Positions 22,443 to 31,553 of a stretch of 64,000 nucleotides of DNA are shown in pieces. Made by a program: the position numbers and the translations under genes. The notes under the pieces are model-generated. The model was not told the DNA's origin. It saw only the letters and a list, made by a program, of their open reading frames with translations, and ran no database searches. The DNA comes from Lachnospiraceae bacterium Zagget3 (GTDB lineage Bacteria > Bacillota_A > Clostridia > Lachnospirales > Lachnospiraceae), in assembly GCA_001941025.1 (NCBI GenBank), contig MSHE01000032.1, forward strand, positions 1 to 64,000. The letters are read 5' to 3'. Numbering within the stretch: position 1 is the stretch's first letter; each line of letters starts with the position of its first letter.

Positions 22443-25400
22443 TCAAAAATCAAACAGTGACATTTGATTGGTTTCCGGAAGACCCTGCAGGAGACCCAGG
22501 TCTCCCATCAGGTCTACGACCGTTTTGCTCACCTTTGTCCGTTCGCGGAAATCATCGCGTGAGAGGAACGGACCGTCCTTAACGGCCTCTTCCACCGCCA
22601 GAGCGGCCTTGTCTCCCATGCCCTCGATCGTATTGATCGCCGGCATCAGTTTTCCGTCGACGATCTGGAAATTTCTTGCCTGCGCGAGAGAAAGGTCGAG
22701 CGGCACGAATTCGAATCCCCGCGCGTACATTTCCTGCACAACGCGCAGATCCCGCAAAGTATCCTGCTCTTTCGGGCTGAGGTCGTCTCTTCGCCGCAGA
22801 TAATCGGCGAGAACCTCCTCCAGATGCTCTCTTCCCTGACACATCAGCGCATAGTCAAACGCTGTCGCGCGGATGCTGAAAAACGCGGCGTAATATTCCA
22901 GCGGATAGAAAACTTTGCAGTAGGCAATACGCCACGCCATCATGACATAGGCCGCGGCGTGCGCCTTGGGAAACATATACTGGATGCGTTCGCAGGACTC
23001 CGGATACCATGCCGGTATATCGTGAGCAAGCATATCCTGCTTCCATTCCGGCCACTCCTGACACTTTCCCTTGGCGATATTGCCTCTTCGGACATGCTCC
23101 ATGATGTTAAATGCTTCTTTTTTTTCTATTCCCATGGAGATCAGGTAAGTCATAATGTCATCCCGGGTGCAGATCGCGCTGGATATATCCGCTTTTCCTT
23201 CTTTTAACAGGACCTGCGCGTTGCCGCCCCACACATCCGTCCCGTGTGAGAGACCGGCAATCCGCACCAAATCGGAAAACTGCGTGGGATGTGTCTCCTG
23301 AAGGATCTGCATGGCATAGTCCGTTCCGAACTCCGGCACACCCAGGGCACCGAGTTTACATCCGCCGATATCCTCCGGAGAGATGCCGAGCGCGGAGGTG
23401 TCGCGAAAGAGCGACATAACCTCCGGCGAGTCGAGCGGGATCGTCCGCGGATCGATTCCGGTCAGATCCTGCAGCATCTTCACCATCGTCGGATCGTCGT
23501 GCCCAAGGATATCCAGTTTTAACAGGTTATGCTCGATCGAGTGATAGTCAAAGTGTGTCGTCACGATACCGGACGTCATATCGTTTGCAGGATGCTGCAC
23601 CGGTGTAAAAGAATAGATCTCTTCGCCGAGAGGCAAAACAATGATTCCGCCGGGGTGCTGTCCCGTCGTCCGCCGCACGCCGACACATCCCGAAACGATC
23701 CGGTCGATCTCGCAGCCGCGCTTGTGCGTCTCGTGATCTTCATAGTAGTTTTTCACAAAGCCGAACGCGGTCTTGTCCGCCATCGTACCGATCGTTCCGG
23801 CGCGGTACGTCTGTCCGTCACCGAAAATGACCTCCGTGTAACGATGCGCCTTGCTCTGATAGTCACCCGAAAAGTTTAAGTCGATATCGGGTTCCTTGTC
23901 TCCGTCAAAACCGAGGAATGTCTCAAACGGAATGTCAAAGCCGTCTTTCAGCAGCTTTGTACCGCAGACCGGACAGTCCCGATCCGGCATGTCGCAGCCG
24001 GCGCGCCCGGCAAAAGCACGCACCTGTGGCGAGTCAAAGTCCGTAAAATGACACTTTGGACAAATATAATGGGGCGACAGCGGATTGACTTCCGTGATGC
24101 CGGCCATCGTCGCGACCAGAGAGGAGCCAACGGAGCCACGTGAACCGACCAGGTACCCATCCTCATTTGACTTGGAAACCAGCTTTTGCGCGATGATATA
24201 CATGACGGCAAAGCCGTGTGTGATAATGGAGGAGAGTTCTCTCTCCAATCGGTCCGAGACGACCTGCGGAAGTTCCTCCCCGTAGACTTCATGCGCGCGG
24301 GAATAACAGATATCCCGCAGCATCTGATCGGAGTTTTCGATTTCCGGTGGACATTTGTCCGGGCGAACGGCACTGATCCGTTCACACATATCCGCGATCC
24401 GGTTCGGCGTTTCGATCACGATCTCGCGCGCCTTCTCCCCGCCGAGGTAGGAAAACTCCGCGAGCATCTCCTCTGTGGTGTGCAGGTAAAGCGGCGCTTG
24501 ATAATCAGCGTCCTGAAAGCCTTTTCCGTACATGATGATACGGCGGTAGACCTCGTCCTCCGGATCGAGAAAATGTACATTACAGGTTGCCGCGACCGGC
24601 TTGCCCAGTCGTTCGCCGAGCGCGACCACGCGGCGGTTTAAGTCGCGGATGTCCTCCTCGGAGGAGACCGGGTTCTTTTCATCCCGGATCATAAACGCGT
24701 TGTTTCCGACCGGCTGGATCTCCAGATAGTCATAAAAATCGGCGATGCGCGCGAGTTCTTCTTCCGGTTTGCCTGCCAACAGCGCCCGGTAGACTTCTCC
24801 CGCTTCGCATGCGGATCCGATCAGGATTCCTTCCCGATGTTTGATCAGCTCGCTTTTCGGTACGCGGGGCCGCCGGTAAAAATATTTCAGGTGCGAATCC
24901 GACACCAGTTTATAGAGGTTGACGCGTCCGATGTCGTTTTGCGCGAGCAGAATGATGTGATAGGACGGAAGCTTTTTAAGGCCCTGCGGCGTGCTGATAT
25001 CCGCGCCCGGCGTATCCGTGTCATTGACAAGGTATGCTTCCATGCCGTAGATTACTTTAAAGTCGTCGTCCGCATCCACAAGCGCGCTCGCGTCCGTAAA
25101 GGCCTGCACATCACCGTGGTCCGTGATGGCAATGGCACGATGGCCCCATTCTTTCGCGCGGCGGATGATGTCTTTTACATCCGATACGCCATCCATGTCG
25201 CTCATCTTTGTATGGCAGTGAAGCTCCACGCGCTTTTCGACACTGTCGTCCGTACGCGCATGAAAAAGAGGCGGTACCGCGACAATCCCGGAGACCGATC
25301 CGATCGCGAGATCACGCTCAAAGTTGTCAATGTTCGCCAGACCGCGCAGCATCACGAAAGAACCGACTCCCACTTTTTCGCGAATGCGGGGGAGCAGCTC

Positions 25401-26273
25401 GTTTTTTAAAAACATCTTCACCGCGATGCTGTCCGTCCGGTCGGTTAAGACAAACTTATAGATGGTTTTATCCCCACGGATCTCGTGTTCATCCGTGGCA
25501 ATGACCTCTCCCCGGATCACGACGTCCCCGATCTCACCGACAAGCTGATCGATCGGGGTCGGCTCGCCGCTAAAGTCACGGCCGTAGATCAGATCGTGCT
25601 TTTTACCGCTGGATTTGCGGGGCTTAGCGGAACGGTTGTCTGCCCGGACCGCGGCTCTCTCTATTTCCTCTATGCGCACATCTTCGGCCGTCTCGTTTTC
25701 CACAGCGCGGGTCGCTTCCTCTCCCGCGGCTTCTTCCGCGCGCGGCTCTCCGGCCTTTTCGCACGTGTCGGGTTCACGAAACCGGATCGTGACATGCGCT
25801 TCCCGCCCGCAGCGGGCGTGGAAAATCTGAGAGAGAAACAGATAGATCTCCTCTTCTCTCTGACGCGCGACAAGGGTGTCATCAAGTGTCACGATAAGCG
25901 AATCCTCGTCAGGGCATTCCCGTCCGGCAATGCGCATAATGTTATACTCTACCAGGCTCTTTTTACGAAACTCCGCAAGGATCGAATCCCAGTATTCCTC
26001 CACCAGCTGTGTCATCGTGTATGTATCCGAGAGTAAAAAACGCTCCCGGATCTCTACGGCAATGTCCTGACCGGAGAAGACTTGCTGCCGGATCTCATGT
26101 TCCAGCGCGTCGAGCGACGGTTTCGCGAGAAGGCGTTCACTGGCTATGTGAACGCGTACAAGCGAGCGCGTCTTGTTGGTCGTAACCCGCTCCACCTGCG
26201 CGGCCGCAAAGAGCTCCGCCAGGTCGTTGTTCAATTCCAATTGCGGGAACACATCCCCTAAAGATTTTGCCAT
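22443..26273 (-). CDS. polC: DNA polymerase III alpha subunit, PolC type, without exonuclease insert
   Basis: This 1276-residue replicase has the PolC N-terminal domain, OB fold (about 245-335), PHP domain (from VELHCHTKMSD at 349), zinc cysteines (738, 741, 760, 767, 770), polymerase aspartates in PDIDLNFSG (D796, D798) and a C-terminal clamp motif QMSLFDF. In ordinary PolC (about 1430-1460 residues) a DnaQ-like 3'-5' exonuclease with a DxETTG motif is inserted in PHP after YGMEAYLVND. Here the PHP sequence continues directly and no such motif exists. ATG 26273 follows GAGGA; the longer frame upstream overlaps ispG. Confidence 0.93.
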   Translation of the reverse strand: MAKSLGDVFPQLELNNDLAELFAAAQVERVTTNKTRSLVRVHIASERLLAKPSLDALEHEIRQQVFSGQDIAVEIRERFLLSDTYTMTQLVEEYWDSILAEFRKKSLVEYNIMRIAGRECPDEDSLIVTLDDTLVARQREEEIYLFLSQIFHARCGREAHVTIRFREPDTCEKAGEPRAEEAAGEEATRAVENETAEDVRIEEIERAAVRADNRSAKPRKSSGKKHDLIYGRDFSGEPTPIDQLVGEIGDVVIRGEVIATDEHEIRGDKTIYKFVLTDRTDSIAVKMFLKNELLPRIREKVGVGSFVMLRGLANIDNFERDLAIGSVSGIVAVPPLFHARTDDSVEKRVELHCHTKMSDMDGVSDVKDIIRRAKEWGHRAIAITDHGDVQAFTDASALVDADDDFKVIYGMEAYLVNDTDTPGADISTPQGLKKLPSYHIILLAQNDIGRVNLYKLVSDSHLKYFYRRPRVPKSELIKHREGILIGSACEAGEVYRALLAGKPEEELARIADFYDYLEIQPVGNNAFMIRDEKNPVSSEEDIRDLNRRVVALGERLGKPVAATCNVHFLDPEDEVYRRIIMYGKGFQDADYQAPLYLHTTEEMLAEFSYLGGEKAREIVIETPNRIADMCERISAVRPDKCPPEIENSDQMLRDICYSRAHEVYGEELPQVVSDRLERELSSIITHGFAVMYIIAQKLVSKSNEDGYLVGSRGSVGSSLVATMAGITEVNPLSPHYICPKCHFTDFDSPQVRAFAGRAGCDMPDRDCPVCGTKLLKDGFDIPFETFLGFDGDKEPDIDLNFSGDYQSKAHRYTEVIFGDGQTYRAGTIGTMADKTAFGFVKNYYEDHETHKRGCEIDRIVSGCVGVRRTTGQHPGGIIVLPLGEEIYSFTPVQHPANDMTSGIVTTHFDYHSIEHNLLKLDILGHDDPTMVKMLQDLTGIDPRTIPLDSPEVMSLFRDTSALGISPEDIGGCKLGALGVPEFGTDYAMQILQETHPTQFSDLVRIAGLSHGTDVWGGNAQVLLKEGKADISSAICTRDDIMTYLISMGIEKKEAFNIMEHVRRGNIAKGKCQEWPEWKQDMLAHDIPAWYPESCERIQYMFPKAHAAAYVMMAWRIAYCKVFYPLEYYAAFFSIRATAFDYALMCQGREHLEEVLADYLRRRDDLSPKEQDTLRDLRVVQEMYARGFEFVPLDLSLAQARNFQIVDGKLMPAINTIEGMGDKAALAVEEAVKDGPFLSRDDFRERTKVSKTVVDLMGDLGLLQGLPETNQMSLFDF

Positions 26274-26281
26274 TGTCGTCC

Positions 26282-27334
26282 TCAATCCCAATGTTCCAAT
26301 TCGTTTCGCAGGGCCTCCAGCAACTCGTCCTCCGGCACCTTGCGAAGGATTTCGCCGTGTTTGATAAGCAGCCCTTCTCCGTCTCCGCCGCAGATCGCGA
26401 GATCCGCCTCCGCGGCTTCGCCGGGGCCGTTGACCACGCACCCCATAACCGCCACCTTCAGGTCGAGCGGAAATTCGAGCGCCATCTCTTCCACCCGGTT
26501 CGCGAGGTCGATCAGGCCGATGCTCGTCCGGCCGCATGTCGGACAGGATATTACCTCGATGCCGCCGCTTCGAAGACCGAGACTTTTCAAAATGCGATCC
26601 GCCGCAAGGACTTCCTCTACGGGATCGCCGGTGAGCGAGACACGCATCGTATCCCCAATCCCCTCGTGCAGAAGGATACCAAGGCCCACGGCGGACTTGA
26701 CGGTACCGCTTGCCACCGTGCCGGCCTCCGTGATGCCGATGTGGAGCGGATAGTCCGTTTGATCCGCGATTCTTTCATAGGCTTCGACACACAGAGGGAC
26801 ATTTGAAGACTTGATACTGATCACCAGGTTCTCATACCCCATCTCCTCGATCCGGCGCGCCTCCATAAGCGCGCTTTCGACAAGTCCCTCAGCGGTCACG
26901 CCGCCGTATTTTTCAATCAATGCTTTTTCGAGCGAGCCGCTGTTGACGCCGACCCGGATCGGGATGTTCTTCTCTCTCGCCGCCGCAACGACAGAGCGCA
27001 CCCCCTCCTCCGAGCCGATGTTGCCCGGATTGATACGGATCTTGTCCGCGCCATTTGCAATTGAAGCGACCGCCAATGCGGCATCAAAGTGAATGTCCGC
27101 CACAAGCGGAATGGTGATCTGTTCTTTGATCGCGGAAAGCGCCTGCGCCGCGCGCAGATCCGGAACCGTGCAGCGCACGATCTCACAGCCGGCAGCCTCC
27201 AGGCGGTGAATCTGTTCCACGGTCGCGGCCACATCCTGCGTCTTGGTATTTGTCATAGACTGAATCGCGACAGGGTTCGATCCCCCGATTGTGACATCCC
27301 CTATTTTTACTTCTTTGTCAGCTCTGCGGACCAT
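26282..27334 (-). CDS. ispG: 4-hydroxy-3-methylbut-2-enyl diphosphate synthase (flavodoxin)
   Basis: This 350-residue MEP-pathway enzyme reductively opens the cyclic diphosphate MEcPP to HMBPP using a [4Fe-4S] cluster. The TIM-barrel half begins VKIGDVTIGGSNPVAIQSMT; the cluster ligands are in VISCPTCGRTS and VMGCVVNGPGEA. ATG 27334 is preferred, 8 nt after GGAAGG and 14 nt after the dxr stop; an earlier ATG overlaps dxr. It ends 8 nt before polC. Confidence 0.97.
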   Translation of the reverse strand: MVRRADKEVKIGDVTIGGSNPVAIQSMTNTKTQDVAATVEQIHRLEAAGCEIVRCTVPDLRAAQALSAIKEQITIPLVADIHFDAALAVASIANGADKIRINPGNIGSEEGVRSVVAAAREKNIPIRVGVNSGSLEKALIEKYGGVTAEGLVESALMEARRIEEMGYENLVISIKSSNVPLCVEAYERIADQTDYPLHIGITEAGTVASGTVKSAVGLGILLHEGIGDTMRVSLTGDPVEEVLAADRILKSLGLRSGGIEVISCPTCGRTSIGLIDLANRVEEMALEFPLDLKVAVMGCVVNGPGEAAEADLAICGGDGEGLLIKHGEILRKVPEDELLEALRNELEHWD

Positions 27335-27348
27335 ATCCACACCTTCCA

Positions 27349-28503
27349 CTAATATCCTTTGCTTTTCATCCATTCGTGTACGGCGGCCTCCGTCGCGAAG
27401 ATTTCCTCCACATCAGGATTTTTTGTATACGCGCACGCTTCCATTGCTTCCGCGATGATCTCCGTGATCGACAAAAACGAGATCTTTTCCTCGAGAAACA
27501 GCGCGACCGCCGCCTCATTCGCCGCGTTAAAGACGGTCGGCATATTGCCGCCGCGTGTAAGCGCCTGCAGTGCCAGGGACAACCCGGGAAACGTGGAGAG
27601 ATCCGGCTCTTCAAAGGTAAGCGCGGCCACTTTCGCGAAGTCCAGACGCTCTCCGGCCAGCGGTTTCCGTTCCGGATAATAAAGCGCGTATTGGATTGGC
27701 AGCCGCATATCCGGTATGCCGAGCTGCGCGATCACCGCGCCGTCCTCATACTGCACCATCGAATGGATGATGCTCTGTGGATGCACGACTACTTGAATCT
27801 GCTCCGGCGCCACATCAAAGAGCCACTTCGCTTCCATTACTTCCATGCCCTTGTTTACCAGTGTAGCAGAGTCAATGGTCACTTTTTTCCCCATGACCCA
27901 GGTGGGATGACACAGCGCGTCCTTTGGCGTGATCGACGCGAGTTCCTCCCGTGTTTTGCCGCGAAACGGACCGCCGGACGCAGTCAGAAGGATCCGGTTG
28001 ATCGCGTTGCCGTATGCCGCTTCGCCGTGCAGAGATTGCAGGATCGCCGAGTGCTCGCTGTCCACCGGCAGGATTTGTACACCACACTCCCCGGCCAACG
28101 GCATGATCAGATGACCGGCGGTCACGAGCGTCTCCTTATTGGCCAGCGCGATGTCTTTACCGGCCTTTATTGCCGCGATCGTGGGCCGTACACCCACCAT
28201 ACCGACAATGGCCGTGACCAGCAGCTCCGCGTCCGATTCCGCGGAAACCGCGAGAAGCCCCTCCATGCCGAAGAGAATCTCCACCTCTTCCTTCGCGATC
28301 CGCTCCCGCAGTGCCGCGGCATCTTCCTCGCGTTCCACCGAGACAAGCGCCGGATGAAACTCCCGGATCTGCTCCGCAAGGAGGTCAATATTCCGCCCTG
28401 CCGAAAGCGCCGTCACGTCAAAGTCATCCCGATGCGCGCGAATCACTTCAATGGTCTGCGTCCCGATGGAGCCGGTTGAACCTAAAACAGCTACTTTCTT
28501 CAT
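27349..28503 (-). CDS. dxr: 1-deoxy-D-xylulose-5-phosphate reductoisomerase
   Basis: This 384-residue enzyme makes MEP from DXP with NADPH. GSTGSIGTQT near the N-terminus is the NADPH loop; LTASGGPFRG and PTWVMGKKVTIDSATLVNKG carry the metal and substrate residues (first acidic ligand region PVDSEHSAI). Length is normal. The S2P protease gene rseP, which follows dxr in many Clostridia, is absent; ispG follows directly. Confidence 0.97.
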   Translation of the reverse strand: MKKVAVLGSTGSIGTQTIEVIRAHRDDFDVTALSAGRNIDLLAEQIREFHPALVSVEREEDAAALRERIAKEEVEILFGMEGLLAVSAESDAELLVTAIVGMVGVRPTIAAIKAGKDIALANKETLVTAGHLIMPLAGECGVQILPVDSEHSAILQSLHGEAAYGNAINRILLTASGGPFRGKTREELASITPKDALCHPTWVMGKKVTIDSATLVNKGMEVMEAKWLFDVAPEQIQVVVHPQSIIHSMVQYEDGAVIAQLGIPDMRLPIQYALYYPERKPLAGERLDFAKVAALTFEEPDLSTFPGLSLALQALTRGGNMPTVFNAANEAAVALFLEEKISFLSITEIIAEAMEACAYTKNPDVEEIFATEAAVHEWMKSKGY

Positions 28504-28530
28504 GATTATTCATCCATAACTTAGCTGGCG

Positions 28531-28593
28531 TACGAGGAAAAAACAATTCCATGCGAGCGATTCCAGGCGGGCTGGAATTCGTCTTTCCTCGCA
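28531..28593 (-). repeat. Intergenic inverted repeat between cdsA and dxr (possible attenuator)
   Basis: Arms 28531-28551 and 28573-28593 pair at 17 of 21 positions around a 21-nt loop. Inside, GATTCCAG/CTGGAATT offers a competing shorter stem. On the minus strand AATTCCA/TGGAATT is followed directly by GTTTTTT, so one conformation looks like a terminator. Confidence 0.55.
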
Positions 28594-28602
28594 CACAAAT
28601 CC

Positions 28603-29406
28603 CTATCTAACTATAATATATAATGACAAAAGGTAAATTACCGGTGCCACAAAGATGACGCTGTCAAAACGATCCATGATTCCCCCGTGTCCGGGGATCA
28701 GCCGCCCAAAGTCCTTGACGTCATACTGCCGTTTGATCGCGGATGCCGCGAGGTCACCAAGCATCGCGACAAGCGCGCCGGCCGCGCACACAACCGCCAT
28801 CAGCAACATGTATTTCCAGTCCGTTCCCATCCAGTAGTGGAAGATCAGCCAATAGATGATCGCCAAAAGGAACGCGCCGACCACTCCGCCGATCGCGCCT
28901 TCCACGGTTTTTTTCGGGGAGAGCTTCGGTGTCATCTTGTGTTTTCCAAAGAGCATGCCGCCACAGTAAGCGCAGGTATCGCATCCCCAGGCGCTTATGA
29001 AAATCAGCCATACGAGGTACGTACCGCCGGCAATATTACGCGTCAGATAGACGCAGGAAAGCATAACGGCCACATAGAAAAAGCCAAAGAACACGCCGAT
29101 GATCTGAGAGAACTGAAAGCGCGGATAGCCAAACACAAAAAAGCACATGCACACGATGAGAAACAGCAGGATCATCATCATAACATCAGGCAGGAACTGA
29201 AACCACATATTCAGATAAAAGACCACACACGCGGCATACCCGGCGATTCCTACGCTCCGCTCCACGTTAAAAACGCGATAGAGCTCATACAAACCAATAA
29301 GCGAAACGATGCCGAGGACGACGAGCAGCAACGCGCCGCCGTGTATGATAAATATCAGGGCAAGTACGACAAGCACTATGCCGCTGAAGAGTCTCGTCCG
29401 AAACAT
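28603..29406 (-). CDS. cdsA: Phosphatidate cytidylyltransferase
   Basis: This 267-residue membrane enzyme makes CDP-diacylglycerol for phospholipid synthesis. About seven hydrophobic segments precede the signature block: WGCDTCAYCGG, LSPKKTVEGAIGG, LGDLAASAIKR and KDFGRLIPGHGGIMDR, which carry the metal and CTP residues. It starts 5 nt after uppS, in the conserved order. Confidence 0.96.
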   Translation of the reverse strand: MFRTRLFSGIVLVVLALIFIIHGGALLLVVLGIVSLIGLYELYRVFNVERSVGIAGYAACVVFYLNMWFQFLPDVMMMILLFLIVCMCFFVFGYPRFQFSQIIGVFFGFFYVAVMLSCVYLTRNIAGGTYLVWLIFISAWGCDTCAYCGGMLFGKHKMTPKLSPKKTVEGAIGGVVGAFLLAIIYWLIFHYWMGTDWKYMLLMAVVCAAGALVAMLGDLAASAIKRQYDVKDFGRLIPGHGGIMDRFDSVIFVAPVIYLLSLYIIVR

Positions 29407-29411
29407 AACTA

Positions 29412-30134
29412 CTATTCTTCCTCCGCTTTCCCGTAACGACGATCCCGCTTTGTGTAATCCTCAAGCGCTTTGATGAGTTCCGCTTTGTTAAAATCCGGCC
29501 ACAGCGTGTCCGTAAAATAAAACTCGCTGTAGGCATGCTGCCACATGAGATAGTTGGACAGACGCATTTCTCCGCTTGTGCGGATCATCAGATCCGGATC
29601 GGGGATCCCGGCCGTATCAAGGAATTCCGCATAGCGCTCCTCCGTAAGGTCTTCCGCCGGCAGACTACCCGCGTCGTGCTCTCGTAAAACCTTTTTCATC
29701 GCGCGAAGCATCTCGTCGCGGCTCCCATAGTTGATCGCGATCTGCAGATGAAAACCATCAAATTTTTTTGTGTCGTCTTCCAGAATGCGGATCTTCTCGC
29801 GCAGATCCGAAGAAAGCACCGAAGTATCGCCGATCACGCGCACACACATATGATTTTCCAGGGCTTCCCTGTGACAAATGTCAAGGTAGGTTCCGAAAAG
29901 CGCCATCAACGCGCGCACTTCGCTTTGCGCGCGCTGCCAGTTTTCCGTGGAAAACGCGTAGATCGTAAGGTATTGGATGCCCAGATCATCCGCGTCGCGG
30001 CAGATGTCCATCACGACCTCAGCGCCTTTTTTGTGTCCGAACGTGCGCGGACGTCCTTTGCTTTTTGCCCACCGGCCGTTCCCATCCATGATGATGGAGA
30101 CATGCCGGGGAATCTTTAACTTTGATGTATCCAT
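29412..30134 (-). CDS. uppS: Undecaprenyl diphosphate synthase
   Basis: This 240-residue cis-prenyltransferase builds the C55 lipid carrier for the cell wall. IIMDGNGRWAKSKG carries the catalytic aspartate; FSTENWQRAQ and the C-terminal RTSGEMRLSNYLMWQ are conserved substrate-binding motifs. Normal length. Confidence 0.97.
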   Translation of the reverse strand: MDTSKLKIPRHVSIIMDGNGRWAKSKGRPRTFGHKKGAEVVMDICRDADDLGIQYLTIYAFSTENWQRAQSEVRALMALFGTYLDICHREALENHMCVRVIGDTSVLSSDLREKIRILEDDTKKFDGFHLQIAINYGSRDEMLRAMKKVLREHDAGSLPAEDLTEERYAEFLDTAGIPDPDLMIRTSGEMRLSNYLMWQHAYSEFYFTDTLWPDFNKAELIKALEDYTKRDRRYGKAEEE

Positions 30135-30194
30135 AGTGTGTCACATAAGGAGACGAGGACACGGCTTTGCCATGCCCCCGTATCAAACATTTTG

Positions 30195-30749
30195 TTATAC
30201 CGTCATGATCTCGTCGTTCTTTTCTTTGATCGCGTCATCAATCATGGACATATATTTGTCAGTCAGTTCCTGGATCTCGTCCTGCAGGTCCAAAGCCTGA
30301 TCCTCTGAGACGCCGTCCTCTTTGCCATACTTCTTGACAAATTCATTCGCGTCACGGCGAATGTTCCGTACGGCCACTTTGGCCTCTTCCCCCTTTTTCC
30401 GCACCTTTTTGGCGAGCTCTTTCCTGCGCTCTTCGGTGAGTTCCGGAAAAGCCAGGCGGATCAGCTTACCGTCGTTCGTCGGATTGAGTCCCAGGTCAGA
30501 GGAAAGAATCGCCTTTTCAATCTCCGGAACCAGATTCGGCTCCCACGGTTGGATCAGGATCATCCGGGGTTCCGGCACGGAGACATTGGCCACCTGCTGA
30601 ATCGGGGTTGGTGAGCCATAGTAGTCAACACGTACCTGATCGAGCACTTGTGGATTGGCGCGTCCCGCCCGGATCGATCCGAACTCCCGCAAGAGATTTT
30701 GATAAGATTTCTGCATCTTATCGTCATACTTTGTGATCTGTTCATTCAT
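30195..30749 (-). CDS. frr: Ribosome recycling factor
   Basis: This 184-residue protein splits post-termination ribosomes with EF-G. The N-terminal MQKSYQNLLREFGSIRAGRANP and LIRLAFPELTEERRKEL segments are diagnostic. A G-rich Shine-Dalgarno sequence precedes ATG 30749; pyrH lies 30 nt upstream. The 60-nt gap to uppS contains only a short CATGGC/GCCGTG hairpin. Confidence 0.98.
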   Translation of the reverse strand: MNEQITKYDDKMQKSYQNLLREFGSIRAGRANPQVLDQVRVDYYGSPTPIQQVANVSVPEPRMILIQPWEPNLVPEIEKAILSSDLGLNPTNDGKLIRLAFPELTEERRKELAKKVRKKGEEAKVAVRNIRRDANEFVKKYGKEDGVSEDQALDLQDEIQELTDKYMSMIDDAIKEKNDEIMTV

Positions 30750-30779
30750 CGGGTAACCCCCCTTTTTGTATTTTATCTG

Positions 30780-31481
30780 TTACGAAACGGTCACGATCGT
30801 GCCGTTAAACTCTCCCGTGATCGCTTTCGCGATACTTTGTTCCTCCTGCAGCGCGAATACATACATCGGAATATGGTTTTCCATGCAAAGAACAGACGCG
30901 GCCAGATCCACCACCTCGAGTTCCCGGTCGATCACCTCGCGAATCGAGATCGTATCAAAACGCTTTGCGCCCGGGTTTTGTTTCGGATCGCTGTCATAGA
31001 CACCGTCAATGGATTTTGCCAATAAAATGACATCCGCGTCCACCTCCGACGCGCGCAGGACGGTTGCCGTATCTGTCGAGAAAAACGGATGGCCGGTGCC
31101 TCCCGCGAAAAAGACGACCATACCTCTGGAAAAATATTTGTTTGCCCGGTCCTTGGAAAAGAGCTTCGTAAACGAACCACATTCAAACGGTGTGAGAACG
31201 CTGGTAAGCATTCCCTCCGCACGAAAGATCTCCGAGACATAGATGCTGTTCATGACAGTGGCAAGCATGCCGATCTGGTCTGCCTTTGTGCGGTCAACAC
31301 TTTCATTTTCTCTCCCGCGCCAGAAGTTGCCGCCGCCGATCACGACCCCTACTTCGTTGCCTTGATCCAGGATTTGTTTGACCTGCCCGGCCACATTTTT
31401 AATGACCGCGTCGTCAAAACCGGTTCCTCTCTCACCGGCCAGAGCTTCTCCGCTTAATTTCAATAAAACTCGTTTACCCAT
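30780..31481 (-). CDS. pyrH: UMP kinase
   Basis: This 233-residue hexameric kinase phosphorylates UMP. It has the LKLSGEALAG N-terminus, GGGNFWRG, and the long DADVILLAKSIDGVYDSDP loop of the amino-acid-kinase fold. tsf and rpsB, which often precede pyrH, are not here; murE is upstream. Confidence 0.97.
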   Translation of the reverse strand: MGKRVLLKLSGEALAGERGTGFDDAVIKNVAGQVKQILDQGNEVGVVIGGGNFWRGRENESVDRTKADQIGMLATVMNSIYVSEIFRAEGMLTSVLTPFECGSFTKLFSKDRANKYFSRGMVVFFAGGTGHPFFSTDTATVLRASEVDADVILLAKSIDGVYDSDPKQNPGAKRFDTISIREVIDRELEVVDLAASVLCMENHIPMYVFALQEEQSIAKAITGEFNGTIVTVS

Positions 31482-31553
31482 ACTTTTTCTCCCTGAAAAG
31501 CGCAGTGTTTCCGACTCCTTTATCTTATCATAGTTCCTGAAAAAAATCGAGAG

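Noticed and set aside
26274..26537. N-terminal extension of polC
   Set aside because: The extra 88 codons overlap ispG in another frame, encode an Arg/Gly-rich sequence unlike PolC, and the start at 26273 has a proper ribosome-binding site.
27376..28479. 367-codon open frame on the plus strand
   Set aside because: It lies wholly antisense to dxr, has no ribosome-binding site or recognisable domain, and mirrors the codon bias of the real gene. The same applies to long frames antisense at 2289-3056, 9849-10919, 32999-34105, 46087-47115 and 47858-48982.
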